Positions 1 through 8,816 of a DNA stretch of 64,000 nucleotides are shown piece by piece (the first letter of the stretch is position 1; every line of letters begins with the position of its first letter). The notes beneath the pieces were generated by a model, which was not told the DNA's origin, ran no database searches, and worked only from the letters and a program-made list of their open reading frames with translations. Source of the stretch: Streptomyces lavendofoliae. Its GTDB lineage: Bacteria > Actinomycetota > Actinomycetes > Streptomycetales > Streptomycetaceae. A program made the position numbers and the translations under genes. The stretch lies in contig NZ_BMTP01000004.1 of the NCBI RefSeq assembly GCF_014649735.1, forward strand, positions 124,001 to 188,000, written 5' to 3'.

Positions 1-129
1 GTCCGGCCCGATCGCGGACAGTCCCGACACCAGTCCGCCCCCGCCGCGCCGGGCGTCGAACGTCCCGTCCTCACGTGGTACGTAGCTGACGGGACCGCGG
101 TTCGAGGCGACAAGAATCTGGGCTGCCAT
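1..129 (-). CDS. otsA: Trehalose-6-phosphate synthase, N-terminal fragment (cut by window edge)
   Basis: Only the first 43 codons are inside the window; the gene runs off the left edge. The N-terminus reads MAAQILVASNRGPVSY and then a GGGGLVSGLSAI stretch, which is the start of the family 20 glycosyltransferase fold: the VASNR strand and the glycine-rich loop that contacts glucose-6-phosphate. The enzyme joins UDP- or GDP-glucose to glucose-6-phosphate to give trehalose-6-phosphate in the cytoplasm. Directly upstream on the same strand is gpgS, another compatible-solute sugar transferase, so the two may be co-transcribed (45-bp gap). The family call is firm from the motif even though most of the protein is not visible. 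Confidence 0.85.
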   Translation of the reverse strand, partial: MAAQILVASNRGPVSYVPREDGTFDARRGGGGLVSGLSAIGPD

Positions 130-174
130 GGAGACGAACCTAGCCCGTAGCGGAAACGCTCAAACGTACGGCAC

Positions 175-1119
175 TCACGCCACGCGGCGGTGCCGCGCGT
201 ACTCGGCCACCTCGATCATCGGCGGGCGTTCCTCGGTGTCGACGTCATGGGTACGCGGGACGAAGCCGTCGTCCCCGCGGTCGAACTGGGTCAGCCGCGG
301 CCGGACCAGGTGCCCGCGCGACAGCCGCAGCTGCGCCGTACGGTAGATCGCCGCCGCCATCCGGCCCAGCGCCCGCTCGTCCTGGTGCCGGTGCTTGCGC
401 ACCCCCACGTCCACCTGAGCCAGGGCGTCGAGGCCCACGGTGTGCAGGGCGTCCACCAGGAGGCCGAGCTCCACCCCGTACCCCACCGGGAAGGGGAGCC
501 GCTCCAGCAGGGAGCGCCGCGCCGCGTACTCGCCGCCCAGGGGCTGCACGAAGCCGGCCAGGCGCGGCCAGTGCAGGTTCAGCAGGGGTCGCGCCACCAG
601 CTCGGTCACCCGGCCGCCCTGACCGGGCGAGCCGGCCAGGGGCCGGTCGTACATGGCCTTGACGAACTGGACGGACGGGTCGGTGAGGAGCGGGCCGGCG
701 ATCCCGCTGACGAAGTCGGCCGAGAAGTCACGCAGGTCGGCGTCGACGAAGCAGACGACGTCGCCGGTGGTGGCGAGCAGCGAGCGCCACAGCACCTCGC
801 CCTTGCCTGGGACGGCGGGTATGCGGGGGAGTATCGCGTCCCGGTGCACCACGCGCGCCCCGGCCGCGGCGGCGACCTCGGCGGTGCGGTCGGTGGAGCC
901 CGAGTCGATCACCACGAGCTCGTCGACGAGCGGGGCGGAGTCGGACATCAGTTCGCGCCGGATCACGGTGACGATGTCGCCGACGGTGGCCTCCTCGTTC
1001 AGCGCCGGCAGGACGACACTGACGGTCGTGCCGTGCTTGGCCGCGAGCAGCCGGTCGAGCGGCCGGTCGGCCACGGACCAGGACCGCCGCTCCAGCCAGC
1101 GCTCCACCTCTTCCAGCAC
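175..1119 (-). CDS. gpgS: Glucosyl-3-phosphoglycerate synthase
   Basis: A 314-residue GT-A glycosyltransferase. The fold is marked by VSVVLPALNEE near residue 35, ELVVIDSGSTDRT near 90 and the metal-binding acidic motif VCFVDADLRDF near 128. It transfers glucose from a nucleotide sugar to 3-phosphoglycerate, the first step toward glucosylglycerate and, in mycobacteria, methylglucose lipopolysaccharide. Length fits the family (about 300-325 residues). The ATG at 1119 is the only start that keeps the N-terminal helix. It sits upstream of otsA on the same strand, which suggests a shared compatible-solute or trehalose/glycerate transcription unit. A generic family 2 transferase is the alternative call. 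Confidence 0.85.
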   Translation of the reverse strand: MLEEVERWLERRSWSVADRPLDRLLAAKHGTTVSVVLPALNEEATVGDIVTVIRRELMSDSAPLVDELVVIDSGSTDRTAEVAAAAGARVVHRDAILPRIPAVPGKGEVLWRSLLATTGDVVCFVDADLRDFSADFVSGIAGPLLTDPSVQFVKAMYDRPLAGSPGQGGRVTELVARPLLNLHWPRLAGFVQPLGGEYAARRSLLERLPFPVGYGVELGLLVDALHTVGLDALAQVDVGVRKHRHQDERALGRMAAAIYRTAQLRLSRGHLVRPRLTQFDRGDDGFVPRTHDVDTEERPPMIEVAEYARHRRVA

Positions 1120-1179
1120 GTGATCTCCATCTCGCGTATCGGACGACCGTCTCGAGCGTCCAGGGGTTCGGTTACAGTC

Positions 1180-1208
1180 TTGAACAACGCGGATGACCGT
1201 CGTATGTC
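1180..1208 (+). promoter_or_regulatory. Probable sigma-70-type promoter of the thrC leader
   Basis: TTGAAC at 1180-1185 and TATGTC at 1203-1208 are separated by 17 bp, placing a start of transcription near 1215, about 20 bp before the riboswitch P1 helix. Pattern seen by eye only; the -10 match is moderate. Confidence 0.45.
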
Positions 1209-1236
1209 GGGTCCGTGTTCACACAATCGAATACCG

Positions 1237-1377
1237 CTCATCCAGAGGGGCAGAGGGACACGGCCCGTTGAAGCCCCGGCAACCCTCCAGTCGGCACTCG
1301 CAACGTCTTGCGCGAGGCCCCGGCTAGGGAAGGTGCCAAATCCGTCTCATGGCGAAGTGCGCCATGAGGAAGATGAG
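1237..1377 (+). promoter_or_regulatory. SAM-I (S-box) riboswitch aptamer upstream of threonine synthase
   Basis: The conserved SAM-I core is present in order: AGAGGG (about 1250), GGCCCgTTGAAGCC (from 1262), CCGGCAACC, and further on AAGGTGCCAAATCC (about 1330-1343). P1 closes perfectly: CTCATC at 1237-1242 pairs with GATGAG at 1372-1377. P4 is a 9-bp hairpin, CTCATGGCG at 1346-1354 with CGCCATGAG at 1360-1368. Only 19 nt separate P1 from the thrC ATG and no terminator hairpin fits there. An SD-like AGAAAGGG (1379-1386) directly abuts P1, so control by occlusion of the ribosome-binding site is the simplest model. The usual SAM-I targets are methionine and cysteine genes, so thrC is a less usual output. 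Confidence 0.9.
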
Positions 1378-1396
1378 GAGAAAGGGCCTCGCCTCC

Positions 1397-2680
1397 ATGG
1401 CTGTACAGACTGTCGCCACCGCCAAGAACGTCGACCTCGGGCCTGCTTCCGCCCTCTCCTGTCGCGAATGCGGCGAGCGTTTCGAGCTCGGTCCCATTTT
1501 CGCCTGTGAGCTGTGTTTCGGGCCTCTGGAGATCGCCTACGACCTGCCGGTCGGCGACCCCGAGGCACTCCGCGAGCGCATCGAGGCCGGACCCGCGAAC
1601 ATCTGGCGGTACGCCCCGCTGCTCCCCGTCCCGGCGGACGTGGCCGGCAAGCCGAACCTGAACCCGGGCTGGACCAAGCTCGTCCAGGCCGACAACCTCG
1701 CCCGCGAGCTGGGCGTCGAGCCGGGCAGGCTGTTCGTCAAGGACGACTCGGGCAACCCGACGCACTCCTTCAAGGACCGGGTCGTCGCCCAGGCCCTGGA
1801 GGCCGCCCGCGCCTTCGGCTTCACCACCCTGTCCTGCTCCTCCACCGGCAACCTGGCGGGCGCCGTGGGCGCCGCCGCCGCCCGCGCCGGCTTCCGGTCC
1901 TGCGTGTTCATCCCGCACGACCTGGAGCAGGGCAAGGTCGTCATGGCCGCCGTCTACGGCGGTGACCTCGTCGGCATCGAGGGCACCTACGACGACGTCA
2001 ACCGCTTCTGCTCCGAGCTCATCGGTGACCCGCTGGGCGAGGGCTGGGGCTTCGTGAACGTCAACCTCCGGCCGTACTACGCCGAGGGTTCCAAGACCCT
2101 CGCGTACGAGATCTGCGAGCAGCTGGGCTGGCGGCTGCCCGACCAGTTGGTGATCCCGATCGCGTCCGGCTCGCAGCTGACGAAGATCGACAAGGGGCTC
2201 CAGGAGCTCATCAAGCTCGGCCTCGTCGAGGACAGGCCGTACAGGATCTTCGGAGCCCAGGCGGAGGGCTGCTCCCCGGTGTCGGCGGCCTTCAAGGCCG
2301 GTCACGACGTCGTACGGCCGCAGAAGCCGAACACCATCGCCAAGTCGCTCGCCATCGGCAACCCGGCCGACGGCCCGTACGTCCTGGACATCGCCCGCCG
2401 CACCGGCGGAGCGGTGGAGGACGTGAACGACGAGCAGGTGGTCGACGCGATCAAGCTGCTGGCCCGTACGGAGGGCATCTTCGCCGAGACGGCGGGCGGG
2501 GTGACCGTGGGCGTGACGAAGAAGCTGATCGAGGCGGGCGTGCTGGACCCGACGCTGACCACGGTCGTGCTCAACACCGGCGACGGCCTGAAGACCCTCG
2601 ACGCGGTGGCCCCGACCACCGGCCCGACCGCGACCATCCGCCCGAGCCTGGACGCGTTCCGCGCCGCCGGCCTCGCCTGA
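1397..2680 (+). CDS. thrC: Threonine synthase
   Basis: PLP enzyme converting O-phosphohomoserine to threonine. The 427-residue protein has an N-terminal zinc-ribbon-like C-x2-C...C-x2-C (CRECGERF, CELC), the PLP lysine in GNPTHSFKDR near residue 118, the phosphate-binding SCSSTGNLAGAVG loop and a C-terminal VVLNTGDGLKT motif, all typical of the actinobacterial class. The ATG at 1397 (MAVQTVA) is chosen because in-frame upstream ATGs at 1349, 1364 and 1373 lie inside the riboswitch P4/P1 helices and lack a usable SD. It is followed 23 bp later by a sulfur-carrier gene. The leader carries a SAM-I aptamer, so expression should respond to S-adenosylmethionine, linking the threonine and methionine branches of aspartate metabolism. 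Confidence 0.95.
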   Translation: MAVQTVATAKNVDLGPASALSCRECGERFELGPIFACELCFGPLEIAYDLPVGDPEALRERIEAGPANIWRYAPLLPVPADVAGKPNLNPGWTKLVQADNLARELGVEPGRLFVKDDSGNPTHSFKDRVVAQALEAARAFGFTTLSCSSTGNLAGAVGAAAARAGFRSCVFIPHDLEQGKVVMAAVYGGDLVGIEGTYDDVNRFCSELIGDPLGEGWGFVNVNLRPYYAEGSKTLAYEICEQLGWRLPDQLVIPIASGSQLTKIDKGLQELIKLGLVEDRPYRIFGAQAEGCSPVSAAFKAGHDVVRPQKPNTIAKSLAIGNPADGPYVLDIARRTGGAVEDVNDEQVVDAIKLLARTEGIFAETAGGVTVGVTKKLIEAGVLDPTLTTVVLNTGDGLKTLDAVAPTTGPTATIRPSLDAFRAAGLA

Positions 2681-2703
2681 TCGACCGAAAGGCAGCACAC
2701 GAC

Positions 2704-2982
2704 ATGAGCGTCAACGTCCGCATCCCCACCATCCTCCGCACGTACACGGGTGGCCGGGCCGAGGTCACGGCGGAGGGCGCGACCCTCTCCGAGGTCATCG
2801 AGTCGCTGGAGAAGAACCACCCGGGCATCGCCGCCCGCGTCCTGGACGACCAGGGCAAGCTGCGCCGCTTCGTGAACGTGTACGTCAACGACGACGACGT
2901 GCGCTTCGAGGACGGTCTGGGGACCGCCACGCCCGACGGCGCCGGCGTGTCGATCATCCCGGCCGTGGCGGGCGGCTGCTGA
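2704..2982 (+). CDS. cysO: CysO-like MoaD/ThiS-family sulfur carrier protein
   Basis: A 92-residue ubiquitin-fold protein. Its N-terminus (SVNVRIPTILRTYTGG), the central RFVNVYVNDDDVRF strand and the end IIPAVAGG match the CysO class known from Mycobacterium tuberculosis, where a C-terminal thiocarboxylate donates sulfur to make CysO-cysteine, later released by the Mec protease. Unusually, the encoded protein does not stop at Gly-Gly but adds one cysteine (AVAGGC), so it needs trimming or resembles the CysO-cysteine adduct as translated. It lies 23 bp downstream of thrC with an AAAGG ribosome-binding site, so the two form an operon under the SAM riboswitch. No cysM or mec gene is adjacent. 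A generic MoaD/ThiS carrier is the fallback call. Confidence 0.85.
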   Translation: MSVNVRIPTILRTYTGGRAEVTAEGATLSEVIESLEKNHPGIAARVLDDQGKLRRFVNVYVNDDDVRFEDGLGTATPDGAGVSIIPAVAGGC

Positions 2983-3001
2983 CGTACGCGGTGTGACGGA
3001 C

Positions 3002-3036
3002 ATTGCCCCCTCCGCGAGAGAAACGGAGGGGGCAAT
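3002..3036 (+). terminator. Intrinsic terminator of the thrC-cysO operon
   Basis: Perfect 13-bp stem, ATTGCCCCCTCCG (3002-3014) pairing with CGGAGGGGGCAAT (3024-3036), with a 9-nt loop, 20 bp after the cysO stop codon. Confidence 0.85.
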
Positions 3037-3252
3037 TCTGCATGGTTGAGCGCGGTAGAGTTGGGGAAGTCCCCGCCGTCGCCTGTGCCGGACGCATATG
3101 AAAGATTGCGCGGCCGCGACAAGATGCAGTCAATGTACCCCCGCGAGTTGTGTCGTTTGCGCCCTTTGCCGGGCCCGACTTGCCCGGGATTCTGGCCCCT
3201 TCGGCCATATTTTCCGTTCACCCGTGCTCGGAATTCTCGTCCGACTGACCTG

Positions 3253-3280
3253 TTGCAGACGGCAGTTGGGCAGATACATT
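3253..3280 (+). promoter_or_regulatory. Possible promoter of the cold-shock gene
   Basis: TTGCAG at 3253-3258 and TACATT at 3275-3280, spacer 16 bp, would give an mRNA leader of about 135 nt, the sort of long 5' UTR usual for cspA-type genes. The rest of the 386-bp gap 3037-3422 shows no gene; it is notably AT-richer than its surroundings. Confidence 0.35.
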
Positions 3281-3422
3281 CAGCGGCGGTCGACGCGTTC
3301 CGGCGCACGCCCGCCGGCGCATCCCCAGGCTTCCAGGGCCTGAGGAGCCGCCTGTGGGTGAGGTCTGACCCGGGTCCGCGAAGTGCGGTCCTGTGCAAGG
3401 GCCAGTAATAGGGGAGTTAGGC

Positions 3423-3629
3423 ATGGCTCAGGGCACCGTCAAGTGGTTCAACGCGGAGAAGGGGTACGGCTTCATCGCGGTCGACGGTGGTGCGGATGTT
3501 TTCGTCCACTACAGCGCGATCCAGATGGACGGCTACCGCACCCTTGAAGAAGGTCAGCGAGTCGAGTTCGAGATCTCGCAGGGCCAGAAGGGTCCGCAGG
3601 CGGACATGGTCAAGCTCGCCGCCGGCTGA
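3423..3629 (+). CDS. Cold-shock protein (CspA/ScoF family)
   Basis: 68 residues, the full length of a single cold-shock domain. RNP1 (KGYGFIAV) and RNP2 (DVFVHYSAI) are both intact and the N-terminus [18 protein letters not shown] is canonical. It binds single-stranded RNA/DNA as an RNA chaperone. The ATG at 3423 follows a GGGGAG ribosome-binding site; an upstream in-frame ATG at 3393 would add ten unrelated residues and is rejected. It is monocistronic, between a terminator and the CIRCE-controlled groEL. In Streptomyces such proteins (ScoF type) are abundant. Confidence 0.95.
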   Translation: MAQGTVKWFNAEKGYGFIAVDGGADVFVHYSAIQMDGYRTLEEGQRVEFEISQGQKGPQADMVKLAAG

Positions 3630-3749
3630 GAGCCGCGTCGCGATCGACCGACCATCGACTGTCGACATCGCAAGTGCCGAGGGGCTCGCGTTCCAGGGGA
3701 CGCGGGCCCCTCGCGCGCGTCCGGACGCCGTCCCGGATCGGGGGAGGCG

Positions 3750-5561
<1,812 letters not shown>

Positions 5562-5591
5562 TCCTCGCGGATCGGACACAGTCCTTTCGTT

Positions 5592-5633
5592 CCGAGGGCG
5601 GTACCCCCACTCCCAGGGGGGTACCGCCCTCGG
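5592..5633 (+). terminator. Terminator after groEL, probably bidirectional
   Basis: Perfect 17-bp stem (5592-5608 with 5617-5633) containing GGTACC, 8-nt loop. It lies between the convergent groEL and the tetR-family gene. Confidence 0.85.
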
Positions 5634-5664
5634 GCGTTCCCGGCGGGCCGTCGTCCGGCGCCCG

Positions 5665-6417
5665 TCACCCCGTCGCGGTCACGCGGTCCAGCAGCGCGTC
5701 GACCCCGGCGGACAGCTCCGTCTCGCCGCCGCGGCCGGCCAGGGACGGGGCGCTCGCCCGCAGCAGGGGGAAGTCCCCGGCGGGCAGGCGGTGCAGCCCC
5801 AGCCGCAGCTCGGGGTCCGCCTCCTCGGGCGCGTCGGCCATGGCGCGCAGGTCCACCAGCAGGTAGCCGAGGAGCCAGGCGGTGAACGCCCGGTGCGCGG
5901 CCGTCGCGGTGGCCGCGTCCAGCCCGCCCTCGTGCAGCAGCCGCAGGATCCGCTCGTCGACGCGCAGCACGGCGGCCGGGCGGCGGGCCAGGGGCACGCT
6001 CAGCATCCGGGTGGCGAGCAGCGGCACCACCTCGGGGTGGCGCAGCCCGACGGCGTGGACGGCGCCGGCGACGCGCCGGAGCCCCTGGCGCCAGGAGGAC
6101 GCCCCGGAGTCCCCCTGGGGCGCGAGGCGCTCCTCCACCTCCTGGTACAGCGCCTCGACCAGCCCGTCGAGCAGGGCGCTCTTGCCCGGGAGGTAGCGGT
6201 ACAGCGACATGGCCTCCACACCGAGCTCGCTGCCCAGGCGCCGCATGCTGAGCGCCGAGAGGCCCTCCGCGTCCACCACGCCGAGGGCGGCCACCAGCAC
6301 GCGCTCCCGCGAGAGCTTCCCGTGCCTGCCGCGGTCGCTCGCGCGCCGTCCGGCCGGATCCCCAGGGGCCACGGCGCTCACCGTTCCGTTCCGTCGAGTC
6401 GGTCGTCCCCGACACAT
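5665..6417 (-). CDS. TetR/AcrR-family transcriptional regulator
   Basis: About 250 residues. The N-terminal HTH is clear: KLSRERVLVAALGVVDAEG, then LSMRRLGSELGVEAMSLYRYLPGK, the usual TetR recognition helix, followed by a helical ligand domain of TetR_C type. Three starts are possible: ATG 6447, ATG 6417 and GTG 6381; 6417 is chosen because the GGGGG just upstream could serve as an SD. It is convergent with groEL and divergent from the SRPBCC gene at 6528, which is its most likely target. No effector can be named. Confidence 0.8.
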   Translation of the reverse strand: MCRGRPTRRNGTVSAVAPGDPAGRRASDRGRHGKLSRERVLVAALGVVDAEGLSALSMRRLGSELGVEAMSLYRYLPGKSALLDGLVEALYQEVEERLAPQGDSGASSWRQGLRRVAGAVHAVGLRHPEVVPLLATRMLSVPLARRPAAVLRVDERILRLLHEGGLDAATATAAHRAFTAWLLGYLLVDLRAMADAPEEADPELRLGLHRLPAGDFPLLRASAPSLAGRGGETELSAGVDALLDRVTATG

Positions 6418-6527
6418 ATGCCCCCGGCACCCGAGCCGTCGGTACACCCGTACGTGTAGGGCGGGAGCACGCCCGGTGGCGTGCGCGCCGGTGCGGGTCG
6501 GCGGCCCGCCGGACCTACGCTGGGACC

Positions 6528-6974
6528 ATGGCCGTCGACGTCCTGACCGAGACCGTCATCGACGCCCCGTGCGCCACCGTCGCCGCGTACGCCGCCGATC
6601 CGTCGAACGCGCCCGAGTGGTACGCCAACATCGTCTCCGTCGAGTGGGAGACGGCGTCCGGGGTCGAGGTCGGCGCCCGGGCCGCGTTCGTGGCCCGCTT
6701 CCTGGGGCGGCGGCTCGTCCACACGTACGAAATCGTCGCCCACGAGCCCGGCCGGTGCCTGGTGATGCGCGCGGACCAGGGGACGTTCCCGATGGAGACG
6801 ACGTACACCTGGGAGCCCTACGAAGAGGACGCCTCCCGCACCCGTATGACCCTGCGCAACCGGGGCGGAGGCGGCAGCCGCGTCCTGGCCGCCGCGATGC
6901 GCCGAGCCAACCGCAAGGACCTCGCGCTGCTGCGGCACCTGATGGAGACGCGGTACGGCCCCGGAGCCCTGTGA
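6528..6974 (+). CDS. SRPBCC-family (START-like) protein
   Basis: 148 residues with the polyketide-cyclase/START-like pattern: an N-terminal strand (VDVLTETVIDAP), the PSNAPEWYANIVSVEWETA region, and a long C-terminal helix. The fold makes a hydrophobic pocket for lipids or aromatic ligands; substrate unknown. The gene is divergent from a TetR regulator 110 bp away, which suggests ligand-dependent control. It may be an enzyme or a ligand-binding protein; I cannot tell which. Confidence 0.75.
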   Translation: MAVDVLTETVIDAPCATVAAYAADPSNAPEWYANIVSVEWETASGVEVGARAAFVARFLGRRLVHTYEIVAHEPGRCLVMRADQGTFPMETTYTWEPYEEDASRTRMTLRNRGGGGSRVLAAAMRRANRKDLALLRHLMETRYGPGAL

Positions 6975-6996
6975 GCCCCGGGGCCGCGCGTCGCGC

Positions 6997-7239
6997 CTAT
7001 CGCTTGAGGCCCGCTACGAACGCGGACCAGGAGGCGGCCCGGAACACGAGCTTCGGGCCGGTGGGGTTCTTGGAGTCACGGACGGGGACGATGTCCGGGT
7101 GTCCGTCGGCGACTTCGAGGCAGTCACCGCCGCTGCCGCCACTGTGGGTGGACTTGCGCCACGTGGCGACTTCGAGGCAGTTGCCGCCGCTGCCGTCGCT
7201 GTAGCTCGACTTGCGCCACTCAAGGATGTCGATCTTCAT
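6997..7239 (-). CDS. DUF397 protein with duplicated N-terminal motif
   Basis: 80 residues. DUF397 proteins are small partners of XRE/DUF5753 regulators in Streptomyces and normally start with one WRKSSYS-x-GG-NCLEVA block. Here the block occurs twice in tandem: EWRKSSYSDGSGGNCLEVA, then TWRKSTHSGGSGGDCLEVA, before the usual end VRDSKNPTGPKLVF...WSAFVAG. It overlaps the 3' end of the upstream XRE gene by 20 bp, so the two are translationally coupled. By analogy with the WhiJ/BldB-type systems it should modulate the partner's DNA binding. The internal duplication is the odd feature. Confidence 0.85.
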   Translation of the reverse strand: MKIDILEWRKSSYSDGSGGNCLEVATWRKSTHSGGSGGDCLEVADGHPDIVPVRDSKNPTGPKLVFRAASWSAFVAGLKR

Positions 7240-8062
7240 GGGCGTAATCCTCCGCCACTGAGGTGATCAGGGCCAGGGATTCTCTGGGTGACAGTGCGCC
7301 GGCCCCGAGCAGATCGTAGGACAGTTCGTAGTGCTTGACCGTGGCGGGATCGTCGTGCAACTGTCCTGCGCCCGGGCCCTCTAGGTATGCGAGCGGCGGG
7401 GCGTCGTCGAAGGCCATCAGCTTGAGGGCGCCGCCCATGGAGCTGTGCGCCCCTGCCTCAAACGGCAGGACCTGGACGATGATCCGGTGCGCGCGCCCCA
7501 ACCGGGCGATGTGTTGGAGCGCCTCCGCCATCACCGCCGGGCCGCCCACCCTCCGGCGCAGGACGGCCTCGTCCAGGACCGCCCACAACAGCGGCTTCGT
7601 CGGATCGGCGAGGATGCGCGCGCGGGCCAGTCGCGCCTCGACCAGGCCGTCGATGACGTCCTCCGTCGCGGTCGGCCGGTAGGCGCGGAAGACCTCCCGC
7701 GCGTACGCCTCGGTCTGGAGCACGCCCGGGATCAGCAGCGGGGCGTACTCCTTGATCGCCGTGGCGACCGCTTCCGCCTCCGCCGCCTCCGCGAAGTGGT
7801 CCGGATACCGCGACCTGTTGGCGGCCTCGCAGTTCCGCTGAAAGAACCCGTTCGTGCCCAGTATGGCGTCGATCCTGGCCGCGATCTCCGGCTGCATCCG
7901 GCGTGTGCCCGCCTCCAGCTGGCCGATGAACGAGCCGCTCACGAAGAGCTTCTCGCCCAGGGCGTCCTGGCTGAGGCCGGCGTTCTCGCGGGCATGGCGC
8001 AGCTCGGCGCCGAGCAGTGCCCTGGGTGAGGAGGACGGGTCGAGATCCTTCGGACCGGGCAT
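7220..8062 (-). CDS. XRE-family regulator with DUF5753 (Scr1-like) domain
   Basis: 280 residues. The N-terminal helix-turn-helix spans about 20-75 (LRHARENAGLSQDALGEKLFVSGSFIGQLEAG). The rest is DUF5753, with the typical YAPLLIPGVLQTEAYAREVF and VDEAVLRRRVGG segments and the VQVLPFEAGAHSSMGG motif. Such regulators pair with a DUF397 protein, here encoded immediately downstream with overlap. In Streptomyces these modules act on development or antibiotic production, or behave like toxin-antitoxin relatives. The ATG at 8062 is used. Two small genes diverge from its promoter. Confidence 0.9.
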   Translation of the reverse strand: MPGPKDLDPSSSPRALLGAELRHARENAGLSQDALGEKLFVSGSFIGQLEAGTRRMQPEIAARIDAILGTNGFFQRNCEAANRSRYPDHFAEAAEAEAVATAIKEYAPLLIPGVLQTEAYAREVFRAYRPTATEDVIDGLVEARLARARILADPTKPLLWAVLDEAVLRRRVGGPAVMAEALQHIARLGRAHRIIVQVLPFEAGAHSSMGGALKLMAFDDAPPLAYLEGPGAGQLHDDPATVKHYELSYDLLGAGALSPRESLALITSVAEDYAHEDRHP

Positions 8063-8177
8063 GTGTCAACTCCCGTTAGCACAGATGGGGTTGTTGGGCC
8101 GCCTTTGTGTTCAGACTAGCCGTGAATCGACCACGCTGTGTACAGAACCCGAACACTCAGCGTGGAGGTGCCTGGTC

Positions 8178-8375
8178 GTGGGGATGCTGTCCGTGGAGCA
8201 AGTGGTGAACCAGCTACGGGACGAGCTCGGCAGAGTCGGCGTCGTCCTGCCGTCCCTGCGGGTGGACCCGGTGACGGCCGCGAGCGAGCTGCCGCACCCG
8301 CTGGTGGAGCTGGGCCGGTGCAACGTGGACACCGCGATGCGCCTGGTCGCCGCGCTGCACGAGGTGCGGCGATGA
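8178..8375 (+). CDS. Small conserved-type protein of unknown function
   Basis: 65 residues from GTG 8178 (63 from ATG 8184); GGAGG at 8164-8168 favours the GTG. The sequence (LSVEQVVNQLRDELGRVGVVLPSLRV...CNVDTAMRLVAALHEVRR) is predicted mainly helical with no known motif. It diverges from the XRE/DUF397 pair and its stop overlaps the next start (ATGA). The position suggests it is a target or partner of that regulator. Confidence 0.65.
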   Translation: MGMLSVEQVVNQLRDELGRVGVVLPSLRVDPVTAASELPHPLVELGRCNVDTAMRLVAALHEVRR

Positions 8376-8575
8376 GCGCCCCCGAGTACGTGATCGACGG
8401 CCGCGACGGGCGGATCGGCGAGGTCATGGGCCGGGTCGGCGGCTATGTACAGCTGCGCCCGCCGGGCGGCGGGCGGGAGTGGGACTGCCCGGCCGACGAT
8501 CTGACGCCCGCGCCACCGGGCGAGGTGCTGCGCGCACGCGTTCGGGAGTTGAACCAGAGGGGACGCCTGCCATGA
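8372..8575 (+). CDS. Small protein of unknown function
   Basis: 67 residues, start ATG 8372 overlapping the previous stop by ATGA, so translationally coupled. It has a beta-rich centre (YVIDGRDGRIGEVMGRVGGYVQLRPPGGGREWDCP), resembling a small barrel, and ends in a basic helix. Its own stop overlaps another ATG (8572) that opens a 10-codon reading frame (MNKSEELGQL), a third ATGA junction in a row. Function unknown; context links it to the divergent XRE module. Confidence 0.65.
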   Translation: MSAPEYVIDGRDGRIGEVMGRVGGYVQLRPPGGGREWDCPADDLTPAPPGEVLRARVRELNQRGRLP

Positions 8576-8604
8576 ATAAGTCGGAAGAACTGGGGCAGTT
8601 GTGA

Positions 8605-8816
8605 AACGCAACCGCCGGCTGTGGTGATCGGCACCGGCCGCGACCAGGACACGGAGAGCGCCGGGCAGGTGGACCTGCCCGGTGACGGCGGGGCGGGCGG
8701 TCCGGAGGGCCACGGGTCCGCGGGGGCGGGCACCCAGCTCGGCGAGCCGGCCCTTCTCATGCGACTCTCACCGGGGCCTCAACCCGCCATCACGCACGGT
8801 CCCTAGCTTTCCGGTC
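8605..8816. other. Gap with no convincing gene
   Basis: Between the 10-codon frame ending at 8604 and the ABC permease I see only a low-quality open frame on the plus strand (from GTG/ATG near 8621) rich in Gly and Pro, without an SD. It may be the decayed 3' part of the small operon. Confidence 0.3.

Noticed and set aside
1349..1396. Earlier ATG starts for thrC (1349, 1364, 1373)
   Set aside because: They fall in P4 and P1 of the SAM riboswitch and would add residues unlike any threonine synthase.
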